Shown here piece by piece: positions 34,527-43,980 of a stretch of DNA of 64,000 nt. A program made the translations under genes and the position numbers. The stretch covers positions 62,001 through 126,000 of the forward strand of contig NZ_JAOZEW010000017.1 in NCBI RefSeq assembly GCF_025847235.1, read 5' to 3'. This DNA is from Flavobacterium shii (lineage in GTDB: Bacteria > Bacteroidota > Bacteroidia > Flavobacteriales > Flavobacteriaceae). Numbering within the stretch: the first letter of the stretch is position 1; the number at the start of each line of letters is the position of its first letter. The notes below the pieces were generated by a model. The model saw only the letters and a list, made by a program, of their open reading frames with translations, did not search any database and had not been told where the DNA came from.

Positions 34527-35202
34527 ATTTTGTTTTTACTGAATTCAATTTTAATATACCAACTACAATCAGATATTGTGCCACAAGATAAGTGAGCATA
34601 ATAAAAAACGAACTTTTATATATTGGTTCATAAAATTTATCCATTGCCAGAATACTATCCGAAAGGACAAAAATAATTGCACCAATGAGGATAAATGAAT
34701 TAGCGGGTTTCGCCCAAATTAAATAGCCACTAAAAGCAGACAGAAGCATTGTTGAGATAGTTAATGCATAAACAATCACAGGTATTTGTAAATCGCCTAA
34801 TTTTGGTAATAAGATGTTTAGCATCAGGGCTAAATAAATCAGGATAACTACAAAACCAACATTATAAAGGTTTTTATTTTTTTTGACTTTAGGCTTATCT
34901 TGTTTGTTAAATAGAATGATATAAATAACATGAGATATTAAAAATGCCACTAAGCCTAATATAAAATAGATTTCGGCCTTATCGGCAAATAATAAAATTA
35001 CATCACCAATCCATGAAAATAACAAAGCACCAAGAAGTATTTTTTTTGATGGAAAATTCTCTGAAAAATAAACAGCAAGCCATAAAATCGGAATAAGAAA
35101 ACCTTTTAAATACCAAGCTATATTTTCAAGATTAAAAAGAAGAATTAAAAGATAGATAATACTAAAACCAACATATATTTTTAAGAATAAAGGACTTTTC
35201 AT
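34525..35202 (-). CDS. YhhN family protein, probable lysoplasmalogenase
   Basis: This 225-aa protein has about eight membrane helices and the YhhN/TMEM86 hallmarks: an intramembrane Asp in FSWIGDVILLFA (about 63-74) and LSDSILAMDKF (about 180-190). TMEM86B, a vertebrate member, cleaves the vinyl-ether bond of lysoplasmalogens. A bacterial member has been reported with the same activity. The gene lies 9 nt after an alkylglycerol-monooxygenase-like gene on the same strand, so both probably act on ether lipids in the inner membrane (inference). Confidence 0.87.
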   Translation of the reverse strand: MKSPLFLKIYVGFSIIYLLILLFNLENIAWYLKGFLIPILWLAVYFSENFPSKKILLGALLFSWIGDVILLFADKAEIYFILGLVAFLISHVIYIILFNKQDKPKVKKNKNLYNVGFVVILIYLALMLNILLPKLGDLQIPVIVYALTISTMLLSAFSGYLIWAKPANSFILIGAIIFVLSDSILAMDKFYEPIYKSSFFIMLTYLVAQYLIVVGILKLNSVKTK

Positions 35203-35211
35203 AATTTACTT

Positions 35212-36483
35212 TTAGGAGTTTACCAGAACTGGTTTTATGGTTTTAAAATCGACTTTTATGAAGTAAATCGCGACTAGTAAAGAAATAATATGATATCCGA
35301 TAATAACAATATTACCAAAAGGAAAAATAGAATTGAGCCCAAACCAATCTCCAAAATAAAGAATAATTGCCAGAACGGTTGCTAAACGTAAGCTTTCCCA
35401 CAAAATAGCAAAACGGTTTTTATCCATTAATTCGGTATAACTGTAAATGGTTATGAAAATAAAAAAGCCATAATAAAAAATATTAGGAAAACCAATTTTG
35501 GCAATATTACTAAACAAGTAGCTTACAAATAATAGTGTTATCATAACTTGGGTTATCGACCAATAAACAAGTTTGTTAGAATTATCGGTTCCATATTTAG
35601 TATAATTATATACATCGGTAATTTTATTTACAGGATATTTTTCTTCAAAATTTTCGGGACGCCAACCTGTTGGTTTAAACCATATTGTAAATTTGTCTTT
35701 CCAGTTTTCGGCCCTCCACGCATCGCTAATCAATAGCGCTAAATGCTGGAAATTGATTCGGATAGGATTCCATGTATTTGCCGGCCTTGTTATTCCAAAA
35801 ACAGGGGGAACAGATTCTAGTTCTTCTTGGAAAGTACCGAAAAGTTTGTCCCAAAATATAAAAATCTGTGAATGATTTTTGTCTAAATATTCAGGATTTA
35901 TAGCATGATGAACCCTGTGATGAGAAGGTGTTACGAGAATATATTCCAGAACGCCCATTTTTTTTATATACTTGGTATGATACCAAAATTGCAAAAATAA
36001 ATGAATGGGTAATGTAATAGCAATAACTGTTGCGGGAATACCAAACAAAGCAGCTGGAATAAGTAAAAAAGTAAACAAATTCACAAAACTTGCTATAGGT
36101 TGCCTCAGTGCGCATGCAAGATTAAATTCTTCACTACTATGATGAATAGCATGTTTATTCCAAAGAAAATTAATTTGATGCGTTAAGCGATGACTCCAAT
36201 AACCATAAAAGTCGATTACAAAAAAGCCAACAAGATAGGTAAGGAAGGTAGTTTCTATGTGATAAATAGCAATTTTGGAAACAAGCCATTCGTAGGAAAT
36301 AAAAGTAATGGTAAGTCCAAGGACATCTTTTACCGAATTCGTAATTCCCGAACTTATACTAGATACACTATCAATAAGAGGAACGTGATCTTGTTTTTTA
36401 TATATGCCATAAGATTTTTCGATTATGATTAATAATAAAAAAACTGGCATTGCAATAATTAGTATTTTACCGTATTCTTCCAT
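35212..36483 (-). CDS. Fatty-acid-hydroxylase superfamily membrane enzyme, alkylglycerol-monooxygenase-like
   Basis: This 423-aa multi-pass protein has the eight-histidine di-iron motif of the sterol desaturase/fatty acid hydroxylase superfamily: HRLTH (about 97-101), NKHAIHHSS (about 109-117) and SHHRVHHAINPEYLDKNH (about 188-205). After it, FGTFQEE, GITRPANTWNPIRINFQHL and FKPTGWRPENFEEKYPV resemble the C-terminal region of animal alkylglycerol monooxygenase (TMEM195), followed by more membrane helices (about 300-415). That enzyme cleaves the ether bond of alkylglycerols. The YhhN gene follows 9 nt later. Specificity is inferred. Confidence 0.82.
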   Translation of the reverse strand: MEEYGKILIIAMPVFLLLIIIEKSYGIYKKQDHVPLIDSVSSISSGITNSVKDVLGLTITFISYEWLVSKIAIYHIETTFLTYLVGFFVIDFYGYWSHRLTHQINFLWNKHAIHHSSEEFNLACALRQPIASFVNLFTFLLIPAALFGIPATVIAITLPIHLFLQFWYHTKYIKKMGVLEYILVTPSHHRVHHAINPEYLDKNHSQIFIFWDKLFGTFQEELESVPPVFGITRPANTWNPIRINFQHLALLISDAWRAENWKDKFTIWFKPTGWRPENFEEKYPVNKITDVYNYTKYGTDNSNKLVYWSITQVMITLLFVSYLFSNIAKIGFPNIFYYGFFIFITIYSYTELMDKNRFAILWESLRLATVLAIILYFGDWFGLNSIFPFGNIVIIGYHIISLLVAIYFIKVDFKTIKPVLVNS

Positions 36484-36489
36484 AAAAAA

Positions 36490-36530
36490 AATTGTGTAAT
36501 TTATTCAAATATAGAATAAATTACACAATT
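36490..36530 (-). terminator. Perfect 17-bp hairpin between clpS and the hydroxylase gene
   Basis: Arms AATTGTGTAATTTATTC and its exact complement enclose a 7-nt loop. On the minus strand it is followed by a T-run that abuts the ATG at 36483, so it can terminate clpS. The loop and first arm base on the minus strand read TATATTTG, an exact TAnnTTTG, so the hydroxylase promoter may lie inside the terminator. Confidence 0.75.
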
Positions 36531-36552
36531 TTTTAAATTATTGATAATTAAA

Positions 36553-36828
36553 TTAAACGATTTCTGCACTTAAACCAGCTTCTAAAAGTTGGGTACATTG
36601 GGGTTTTAATTTATCCATAGGACCTGTTTTTACAGTACATTTTCCGTTATAATGTACAATCAGCGAGCATTGTTCTGCTTGTTCAGGTGTGTGATTACAT
36701 ACGCGGATCAAAGTCTCTATTACATGATCAAAAGTATTCACATCATCATTATATACAATGATTTCGTTGTTAAAAGATATTGTCTCTTTTTCCCGAACTT
36801 TTTCTCTTACTTTCTCTTTAGTACTCAT
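36553..36828 (-). CDS. clpS: ClpS adaptor protein of ClpAP-type protease
   Basis: This 91-aa protein has a charged, flexible N-terminus (STKEKVREKVREKETISF) and the ClpS core IIVYNDDVNTFDHVIETLIRVCNHTPEQAEQCSLIVHYNGKCTVKTG, with the substrate-binding NDDVNTFDHV. It delivers N-end-rule substrates to the Clp AAA+ unfoldase. It follows prmA by 135 bp on the same strand and ends at a perfect hairpin. Confidence 0.96.
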   Translation of the reverse strand: MSTKEKVREKVREKETISFNNEIIVYNDDVNTFDHVIETLIRVCNHTPEQAEQCSLIVHYNGKCTVKTGPMDKLKPQCTQLLEAGLSAEIV

Positions 36829-36963
36829 CTTTTTTAGTTTTTTGTACTGTTGTAATTACTAATTTTTTTGTCACAGTTTTGCACATTTTAAAAAGCTAAA
36901 ATCGGTACAAATCTGTTTGGCTCGCAATTTATTGAGCCATTAAATAGTCAGATAATTGACTAT

Positions 36964-37797
36964 CTAATTTACGTATTTTAATGAAACCCAGTTGTTTCTT
37001 TGAAATTTTTTAACATATTTTAATCCTTTTTCAGTGCAAGATGCATCGATGTAAGGAATATCTTCTTCATAGAAACCACTTAATAATAAGGTTCCTTTTG
37101 GATTCAGACAATCAACATAACTTTGCATGTCGTTCAGCAAAATATTACGGTTGATATTGGCAATAATTAAATCATATTTTTTGCCTGATAATAATGCTGC
37201 ATCTCCTTCGTAAACGGTAATATGTTTACAATTATTGCGTTCTGCATTTTCTATAGAGTTTAAATAACACCAGTTATCAATATCGATAGCATCAATTGGC
37301 TGAGCTCCTTTCATTTCGGCAAGAATAGCTAGAATAGCAGTTCCGCAACCCATATCCAGAGTTTTCATTCCGTTAACGTCCATTTCTAATAAATGCTGAA
37401 TCATCATGTGTGTTGTTTCGTGATGACCAGTTCCAAAACTCATTTTCGGCTCGATTACAATATCATATTCTGCATCGGTTTTTGGGTGAAATGGAGCACG
37501 TACATGACAATTTCCATCTACATCAATAGGTTCAAAGTTTTTCTCCCATTCTTCATTCCAGTTTACTTGTTCGATTTCTTCGAATGTGTAATCAATCTTG
37601 AATTCATCTGATTGTAAAATATGAATATCTTCCAAAATAGCTTCATCCCATAAATCCTTTTGCACAAAGGCAGAAATTCCAGTTTCGGTTTCGGTAAAAC
37701 TCTCAAAAGCTTTCTCTCCCAATTCGGCAATTAGTATTTCAGACCCTAGTTCTTTAGGTTCAATTGTAAAGTGATACCCGATATAAATGTTTGACAT
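36964..37797 (-). CDS. prmA: Ribosomal protein L11 methyltransferase
   Basis: This 277-aa class I SAM-dependent methyltransferase trimethylates ribosomal protein L11. An N-terminal substrate-recognition domain (about 1-95) precedes the Rossmann domain with MKTLDMGCGTAILAILAEMKGA (motif I, about 144-165), AIDIDNW (motif II) and LIIANINRNILL (NxNR-type motif IV). Length is typical. The ATG at 37797 is preceded by a TAnnTTTG box. It is divergent from the uncharacterised lipoprotein gene at 37910. Confidence 0.94.
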   Translation of the reverse strand: MSNIYIGYHFTIEPKELGSEILIAELGEKAFESFTETETGISAFVQKDLWDEAILEDIHILQSDEFKIDYTFEEIEQVNWNEEWEKNFEPIDVDGNCHVRAPFHPKTDAEYDIVIEPKMSFGTGHHETTHMMIQHLLEMDVNGMKTLDMGCGTAILAILAEMKGAQPIDAIDIDNWCYLNSIENAERNNCKHITVYEGDAALLSGKKYDLIIANINRNILLNDMQSYVDCLNPKGTLLLSGFYEEDIPYIDASCTEKGLKYVKKFQRNNWVSLKYVN

Positions 37798-37811
37798 ATT
37801 TATTTTTTTTG

Positions 37812-37819
37812 CAAAGGTA
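37812..37819 (-). promoter_or_regulatory. prmA promoter -7 element
   Basis: TACCTTTG on the minus strand matches TAnnTTTG, 14 nt before the prmA ATG, leaving a very short leader. A TTG at the usual -33 distance is not evident. Confidence 0.5.
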
Positions 37820-37909
37820 GCAATCGAAACTTGAAATTGTTTAAAAAAATGAATAACGTTATTGTTTTAAGCATTACTTTAGCTTAAAATTTGTAAGTAT
37901 TATTCGAAT

Positions 37910-39052
37910 ATGAAGGGTCTAATTGTTATTATATTATTTCTAATGATCAATAGTTCAGGATGTGACGATAAACAAGAAGTAATTCGTTCTTTTTGTTATT
38001 GGAAAACAAATGCTTATTTTGATAATGAAGAAGATACAATTTGTAAGAATTTGAATTTAAAACATATGTATGTTCGTTTTTTTGATGTTGACTGGAATCC
38101 ATATACTAAAGAACCGCTTCCGGTAGCAACGATAAGACAAATAGATTTTAATGAAAATGATCTTGATATTACGCCAAGTGTTTTTATTACCAATGATGTC
38201 GTTTTGCAATCTAATAAAGCACAATTGGATAGTTTGGCTATACGTATCCAAAAAAGGATAAAGGAAATTGGGGAGAGTTATATTATCCGTAAAGCAGAGG
38301 CAAAGGCGGGTAAAATTGTATATTCGGATTACGATAAACAAAAAGGAGAATCCAAAAAAAGATTGAATTTCGACTCCATAAGAGCAATCGAATTAGCAAA
38401 GCTAAAACCTTATTTTAATGAGATTTTAGTAGATTGTGATTGGACAGAAAAATCCAAAGACAATTATTTTTATTTACTAAAACAAATTAAATCAGAATTT
38501 AAAAATTCCAAATTAGCGGCAACCATAAGGTTATGGCAATATAAATATTCTGAAAAAGCTGGAATTCCACCTGTGGATAGAGGATTATTGATGTGTTATA
38601 ATTTATCAAGTCCCAATGATTATAAAACCAAGAATTCTATTGGAACAAGTGATGAATTGGCAAAATATATAACCCATAGTGATTATGAATTAGATCTAGA
38701 TATTGCATTGCCTTTATATAGTTGGTCGGTAGTTTTTCGAGGGAATCAGTTTAAAGGGATTATATCAGATTATGATGAGTTTGTAAAAGATACTACACGA
38801 TATAAAAAGGTAGCACCTAATAAGTATCTACTTCAAGATGATGTTTTAATAGGGCAGACTTACTTACGAAATGGAGATGAAGTAAGAATCGAAAAAATCT
38901 CAGATGAGGAGATAAACAAAATGATTTCGATTGTAAAAAATAGAATACCTATGGATAATCACACGAAAGTTACTTTCTTTTCGTTTGATAAAAAATACAT
39001 TCATGATTATGGTGTTCAAAATATATCCGAGTATTATGCGCATTTTCAGTAG
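37910..39052 (+). CDS. Lipoprotein with probable TIM-barrel fold, unknown
   Basis: This 380-aa protein has a lipoprotein signal (ILFLMINSSGCDD, Cys 18). No named family is recognised. The strand-like segments MYVRFFDVDW, TPSVFITN, FNEILVDCDWT, LAATIRLWQY, GLLMCYN and DLDIALPLYSWSVVFR, alternating with helices, resemble a (beta/alpha)8 barrel like those of glycoside hydrolases. The Asp residues in LVDCDW are at the usual active-site strand position. The next gene overlaps its end by 17 nt, so the two proteins are probably made together. Function is open; an envelope glycosidase-like enzyme is a guess. Confidence 0.7.
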   Translation: MKGLIVIILFLMINSSGCDDKQEVIRSFCYWKTNAYFDNEEDTICKNLNLKHMYVRFFDVDWNPYTKEPLPVATIRQIDFNENDLDITPSVFITNDVVLQSNKAQLDSLAIRIQKRIKEIGESYIIRKAEAKAGKIVYSDYDKQKGESKKRLNFDSIRAIELAKLKPYFNEILVDCDWTEKSKDNYFYLLKQIKSEFKNSKLAATIRLWQYKYSEKAGIPPVDRGLLMCYNLSSPNDYKTKNSIGTSDELAKYITHSDYELDLDIALPLYSWSVVFRGNQFKGIISDYDEFVKDTTRYKKVAPNKYLLQDDVLIGQTYLRNGDEVRIEKISDEEINKMISIVKNRIPMDNHTKVTFFSFDKKYIHDYGVQNISEYYAHFQ

Positions 39053-41351
39053 TTTTATTTTATTATTTTTTTTTCAGGTTTCATTTGCTTGTGGTTGGTA
39101 TGAATCGGCAGAAACAAGTCGATTGGCTTTATTTAAGTCAGAAAGAGAAGGATTTTTAAAACTGCGTTATTTTTGTTATTCGGCAAATAGTTTCCATGAA
39201 GTTAATATGGTTTCTAATAAAGATCAGGAATTAAATTGCTTAGAATGGCAAAAAAAAATAGGTAGTAAAGTAACAACAGATGATATTCATACAATTTTGT
39301 ACGAAACAGATTCTGATCAATTTCAGGCTGCTTATCACACTAATACGCTTAAGAAAGTATTTGCTAAAAATACTTTTATTGCAACTTTACTGCTTCCTAA
39401 AAATAAATCATTTTTTGATTATCTAGTATTTGCTAAACAATTAGAATATAATAATGTTCCAAACTCAAAATGGGAATCTTGGAATAGTATAAAAAGTTAT
39501 CAGGAAAATGGTAATACAGTAGCGTTAGGAAGTTATAATCAGAAGATTTTAAAAGCAAAAGATTCTTTCTTAAAGCAACGTTATGCTTTTCTTATTTTAA
39601 GAGATCGTTTTTATAACTCAGATAAAGCCGAAGTTATACGTTTATATGATACTTATTTTGCCGACAATAAGAATACAATTCTGGAACCTTGGGCTTTGTA
39701 TTATAAAGCGTTGTGTATTGATGATTTCCCTCTTCAAAATTATTTACTGAGCAAAGTTTTTGCTTCTTGCGATGATAAATCATACGCGGTAATGCTGCAT
39801 TATAATTTCAAACAAACTGCTGCGACACTAAATTTGGCAAAAAATGATGAGGAGCGAAATATGATTTTGATTCTCGAAAGTTTGCGAAATCCTGCGCCTG
39901 ATTTAAAAACGATTAAAGAAGTTTATAAATTAAATTCAAACAGTGTTTATTTTAGCTTCCTGATCCAAAGAGAGATAAACAAACTCGAAGATTGGATTTT
40001 TACCCCAAAATATTCAGTTAATAAAGTTCCGGCAGTAAACTTCGATGAAATGAGCTGGTATGATAATTATGAAAAGGCAAAGGAAGAAAATTTCAATAAA
40101 GATACCTACTATTTAAGGCAATTGAGGGATTTTCTGATTTCTATTCATGCTAAGGTTTCGGGAGAGCAAAAAGATTTTATGGCGTCGGCTATTGCTCAAT
40201 TGTGTTTTATTGATGATGAAATTGATTTGGGGAAAAAATATGTTGCAATGATTTCTGATGAGGCAAATGCTTCGATTCAGATGCAAAAGAATATTCAATT
40301 GGCTTTGGTTGCATTGAAACAGGATAATTTACAGGATGAAAAAACGCAGAATAAACTTTTTAATTATTTTAATGCCATAGAGGATTTAGTTGAAAACGAT
40401 AATAGCTTGCTTAAAAATTTATATAGTTTGTATCGAATTGCTAGTAATGAGTTTTCTAAACAAGGAGATAAAGCTACGGCTGGTTTATTGTTTTTAAAAT
40501 CCGATCTTAAAAAAGAAGGTTCGGACTCTTGGTATTATAATCCATCATTTTATAGCTATACCGGCTATTTCGAAAGGTATGCAACTCTAGATGATATGGA
40601 TAACTTAATTGCATTGTACCAAAAAGAAGATAAAACACCATTTGAAAAATATATTTGTGCGGGAACAACAGCGCCAGATGTAAATTTTTATAAAGATGTA
40701 AAAGGTACTATTGCTTTTAGAAAAAACAATCTGGCTATAGCTTATCAGGTTTTTGCCAGTATGCCAGCTAGTTTTTGGCAAAAAAATTATGAGTATAGAA
40801 ATTATCTTAACGAGAACCCATTTGTTCCTAAAGTTTTACAAAAGGAGAAAGAAAGAAAATTTAATTATCGTTTTAATAAAGCCGAATTTATAGCTAAACT
40901 TATCGAGTTAAAAAAGGAGAATACTGCAGCAAGTAATTTACAATTGGCGCATGCTTATTTTAATGTTTCCTATTGGGGGAATTCCTGGATGATGCTGGCT
41001 TATGATTGGTCTTCTTCTGGTGGAGAAAACTATTCGGATTATGTATATGGAGAGGATAATCATGATGCCGAAATGAAATATCAGAATTCCAATTATTACA
41101 GATGTACACTGGCTAAAATGTATTACGAAAAGGTATTGGAATTATCCAAAAATAAAGAAGAAAAGGCATTGGCTAGTTTGATGATTTTCGAATGTAATTA
41201 TTATGACTATTACGGAATTTTTGCTATTTCGGATACAGAAAGAATGCCGTTTAAATCGGGAGAAGAAATAACCGATTTTTATTCATTGTATAGTAAAACA
41301 AGAACATTCAAGCAGTATAATTGCCCGCTTTTAAAGGCATTTATAAATTAG
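39036..41351 (+). CDS. Large secreted helical-repeat protein, unknown, partner of 37910
   Basis: The protein is 771 aa from the ATG at 39036, which gives a signal peptide (RIFSSFILLFFFQVSFACG) and overlaps the upstream gene by 17 nt; an in-frame start at 38985 is rejected because it puts extra residues before this signal. The mature start CGWYESAETSRLALFKSE could be lipidated or disulfide-bonded. The rest is almost entirely helical, with TPR-like spacing in places (LQLAHAYFNVSYWGNSWMML, RCTLAKMYYEKVLELSKNKEEKALASLMIFE). No catalytic motif or named family is recognised. The overlap with the lipoprotein gene suggests a functional pair. Confidence 0.72.
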   Translation: MRIFSSFILLFFFQVSFACGWYESAETSRLALFKSEREGFLKLRYFCYSANSFHEVNMVSNKDQELNCLEWQKKIGSKVTTDDIHTILYETDSDQFQAAYHTNTLKKVFAKNTFIATLLLPKNKSFFDYLVFAKQLEYNNVPNSKWESWNSIKSYQENGNTVALGSYNQKILKAKDSFLKQRYAFLILRDRFYNSDKAEVIRLYDTYFADNKNTILEPWALYYKALCIDDFPLQNYLLSKVFASCDDKSYAVMLHYNFKQTAATLNLAKNDEERNMILILESLRNPAPDLKTIKEVYKLNSNSVYFSFLIQREINKLEDWIFTPKYSVNKVPAVNFDEMSWYDNYEKAKEENFNKDTYYLRQLRDFLISIHAKVSGEQKDFMASAIAQLCFIDDEIDLGKKYVAMISDEANASIQMQKNIQLALVALKQDNLQDEKTQNKLFNYFNAIEDLVENDNSLLKNLYSLYRIASNEFSKQGDKATAGLLFLKSDLKKEGSDSWYYNPSFYSYTGYFERYATLDDMDNLIALYQKEDKTPFEKYICAGTTAPDVNFYKDVKGTIAFRKNNLAIAYQVFASMPASFWQKNYEYRNYLNENPFVPKVLQKEKERKFNYRFNKAEFIAKLIELKKENTAASNLQLAHAYFNVSYWGNSWMMLAYDWSSSGGENYSDYVYGEDNHDAEMKYQNSNYYRCTLAKMYYEKVLELSKNKEEKALASLMIFECNYYDYYGIFAISDTERMPFKSGEEITDFYSLYSKTRTFKQYNCPLLKAFIN

Positions 41352-41389
41352 ATTATCTTAGAAAGGAACGCAGATTATGATTTAACCGC

Positions 41390-41487
41390 AAAGCACGCAA
41401 AGTTTTTATAAGTAAGACTTTGTGAAATTGCAAAGTCCGCAAAGCTTTGTATTTTTTATATACTTGGCGTAAATCTTTGCGTGCTTT
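41390..41487. repeat. Inverted repeat AAAGCACGCAAAG ... CTTTGCGTGCTTT
   Basis: Perfect 13-bp arms (41390-41402 and 41475-41487) enclose further GCAAAG-type units. It lies between convergent genes and belongs to the same type as the element at 54400-54464. Confidence 0.7.
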
Positions 41488-41553
41488 TAATCCAATGCAG
41501 AATCGAGGCATACTTTGCATTTAAACTATTTAGCTTAAGATATAAAACAAAAA

Positions 41554-41582
41554 AAGAGCGATAAAATTAATTATCGCTCTTT
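41554..41582. terminator. Terminator hairpin between the 39036 and DUF349 genes
   Basis: AAGAGCGATAA pairs with TTATCGCTCTT across a 6-nt loop. It is flanked by an A-run on the left, which is a T-run on the minus strand, so it suits the minus-strand DUF349 gene best. Confidence 0.75.
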
Positions 41583-41604
41583 CTATTTATGCCTTTTAAT
41601 AGAT

Positions 41605-43620
41605 TTAGTTGTTGTCTAAATTTCTTAATTGGTGTAATTTTTCTTTCCAAACGTCAAGGCTTTCTTTATGGAGAGCAATGTTTTTGCGAACTTCAAGAAC
41701 TATTGAGTTTTCTTTTTTAGCATTTTTCGTATTGGTAAAAAACTGAATATTATTTTCTAATTGGAAAATTTCGTTTTGTACTTCTTCGATTTTACGCATT
41801 AAGAAAATTTTCTCGTTGTCTAATTTTCTCGTATCGTTACTTTCAGATAAATTATCAATTCTATTTGAGAATCGAATCATTTCTGTTTCTTTTTTGCTTA
41901 AGCTTAATTTTTCAAAAAGAGCATCTAGAATCTTATTGAATTTACCTTCGATGTGACGTCTAGGGAAAGGAACTTTTCCTAGGCTTTTCCATGTCTCGAT
42001 GTGTAATTTTATAGCATCAAGATCTATTTTATGATCGCCCGTAAGCTGGAACTCTCTTAATGTTTCTAAGTATGCCTTTTTTTGATCAAATGATGCCATT
42101 TCATCACCATTCTCTTCGTTTTTGTGCTCTTTTAGTTTATCAAAATAGCTGTTACAAGCATCTTTGAATTCTTTCCAGATTTTGTCTGAATATTTTCTGG
42201 GAACGTGACCAATCTGTTTCCATTCTTCCTGAATTTTTTTCATTACAGGAGTAGTCGATTCATAATCGGTACTTTCTTGTAGTTCTTTTGCTTTGGCTAC
42301 CAAAGCCATTTTTTTGTTTAAATTGTCGTTTTGATCTTTTTTAATGTCTTTATAAAATGAATTTTTAAAAGTATTAAAATTTCTAACGGCAGTTTTAAAT
42401 GCAGTCCATGTAGCTTCGTTTACATCCGAAGGAACTTTTCCCGCTGCAAAAAATGCAGTACGCAAAGCTTCCACTTTTTCTATTTGAAGTAACCATAAAG
42501 AATGAGTGTTTACCTTTTCGGTTGCAAGAACTTCAATTTGCGCAATAATATCTTTTTTAACGGCTAGATTTTCTAATTCAGAACCTCTGATGTTTTCAAA
42601 TAAAACTTCGCGTTTATCATGGATTTTTTTAGTCAATTCACTAAACTTATTCCATATTTCATCACGGTGTTCTTTGGAAACAGGACCGATATCTTCTTTC
42701 CAGATTCTGTGTAAATCTTGTAACTCTCTAAAGGCTTTGTTTACATCAGCTTCATTTACTAATTCTTCTACACGTGCAACAATTTTTTGTTTTTGCTCAA
42801 GATTGTATTTAAAATCCAAATCTCTTGCTTCGCGATCCAAGTGTAAGTAATCATAAAAATTCTCTACATGAAAATGGTAATTATTCCAAACATGATTGTA
42901 TTTATCTTTTGGAATTGGACCAGCATTTTTCCATCTTTCTCTTAATTCATTAAAATGTTTAAGAGTATCTTTTATGTTTTCTTGTGGATTTATAAGCTCT
43001 TTTAATTCCTCTACAATAGCCAATCTGTTTTCTAAATTTGTTTTTAGATTGGTTTGCAGGCTTTTAAAATGTGTATTTCTGTGATCTCTGAATATATTGT
43101 AATATTCGTCAAATTTTGTTTTTAATGGAGAATGATATTGAAATTCTTCGTTTGGATCTTGATTTTCAGCATTGAATTCTTCTCTTTTTTCTTCGATAAG
43201 ATGATTGTACTGTAGTAAAAACGATTTTTTAATCTCTTCAATGTGTTCTTTTACATACATAACTTTATCTGATGAAACTAATTTTTTTAGTTCAGCAACA
43301 AGTTCGTCAAGAGAAAAAGTATTATAATCTTGCATCGGAATGTCATGGCGCTCTTTTAGCGTTTCATCTTCACTCTCGGCTGCATTAGAATTGGTTATTG
43401 CATCAAGCGCTGTTTGATTTTGAGTTTCAACAACAGCTTCTGTATCCGATAATTCTTCCTCAGAAAGAGTTATTGTATTTTCAGATTCCAATACCGTGTT
43501 TTCTGCTTCATTGTTTTCAATTTCTACCGAAACAGTTTCATTGTTTTCAATAGAATTCGCAGATCCATTTTCTAATTTTCCATCTGCATCTTGCAGGTTA
43601 TCATTCTTTTCTTCTAACAT
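41605..43620 (-). CDS. DUF349 domain protein
   Basis: This 671-aa acidic, highly helical protein has an N-terminal low-complexity region rich in Glu, Asn and Ser (about 1-95). Repeated DUF349-type modules of about 70 residues follow, each with a W-K/R-x-x-G-P/x-V/I-P core: LRERWKNAGPIPKDKYNHVWNNY, LHRIWKEDIGPVSKEHRDEIWNKF, FFAAGKVPSDVNEATW, EEWKQIGHVPRKYSDKIWKEF and ETWKSLGKVPFPRRHIEGKF. A coiled-coil C-terminus ends it. The biochemical role of DUF349 is not established. The gene is monocistronic, with a terminator downstream. Confidence 0.93.
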   Translation of the reverse strand: MLEEKNDNLQDADGKLENGSANSIENNETVSVEIENNEAENTVLESENTITLSEEELSDTEAVVETQNQTALDAITNSNAAESEDETLKERHDIPMQDYNTFSLDELVAELKKLVSSDKVMYVKEHIEEIKKSFLLQYNHLIEEKREEFNAENQDPNEEFQYHSPLKTKFDEYYNIFRDHRNTHFKSLQTNLKTNLENRLAIVEELKELINPQENIKDTLKHFNELRERWKNAGPIPKDKYNHVWNNYHFHVENFYDYLHLDREARDLDFKYNLEQKQKIVARVEELVNEADVNKAFRELQDLHRIWKEDIGPVSKEHRDEIWNKFSELTKKIHDKREVLFENIRGSELENLAVKKDIIAQIEVLATEKVNTHSLWLLQIEKVEALRTAFFAAGKVPSDVNEATWTAFKTAVRNFNTFKNSFYKDIKKDQNDNLNKKMALVAKAKELQESTDYESTTPVMKKIQEEWKQIGHVPRKYSDKIWKEFKDACNSYFDKLKEHKNEENGDEMASFDQKKAYLETLREFQLTGDHKIDLDAIKLHIETWKSLGKVPFPRRHIEGKFNKILDALFEKLSLSKKETEMIRFSNRIDNLSESNDTRKLDNEKIFLMRKIEEVQNEIFQLENNIQFFTNTKNAKKENSIVLEVRKNIALHKESLDVWKEKLHQLRNLDNN

Positions 43621-43980
43621 TTTTTCAATGTATAAGGTTTTTACTTTAAATCTAGTGCGAAAGATAGTAAAGGTGTATCAAAATACAAAATAAAACCATT
43701 ATTTATAGTGTAAATAAGTTTAAAATTCTTGTTAATCATCTGTAATTGAGGGTGAAAAAGGTGTTTTTGATGTTGCGAAATATTCAGATTACAATTGTTT
43801 TTTTTGCATAAAGTTATTTTTAGGCTGTTTTATGCCCGAAAATCGTTTTACAATTGCCTGATAACTTTTGTTCTATTTTTTAATTTACGTTATTGTGTTT
43901 CAGGAGTATAATCCAAATGTAATATCCCAGACTTCATTGGGAATTGTTGTAATTACAGAGATTGTCTGAAAAAGGGGTAT

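Noticed and set aside
36964..37797. Considered whether prmA and clpS form an operon with the hydroxylase gene
   Set aside because: A perfect terminator-like hairpin separates clpS from the hydroxylase gene, so a single unit is not supported.
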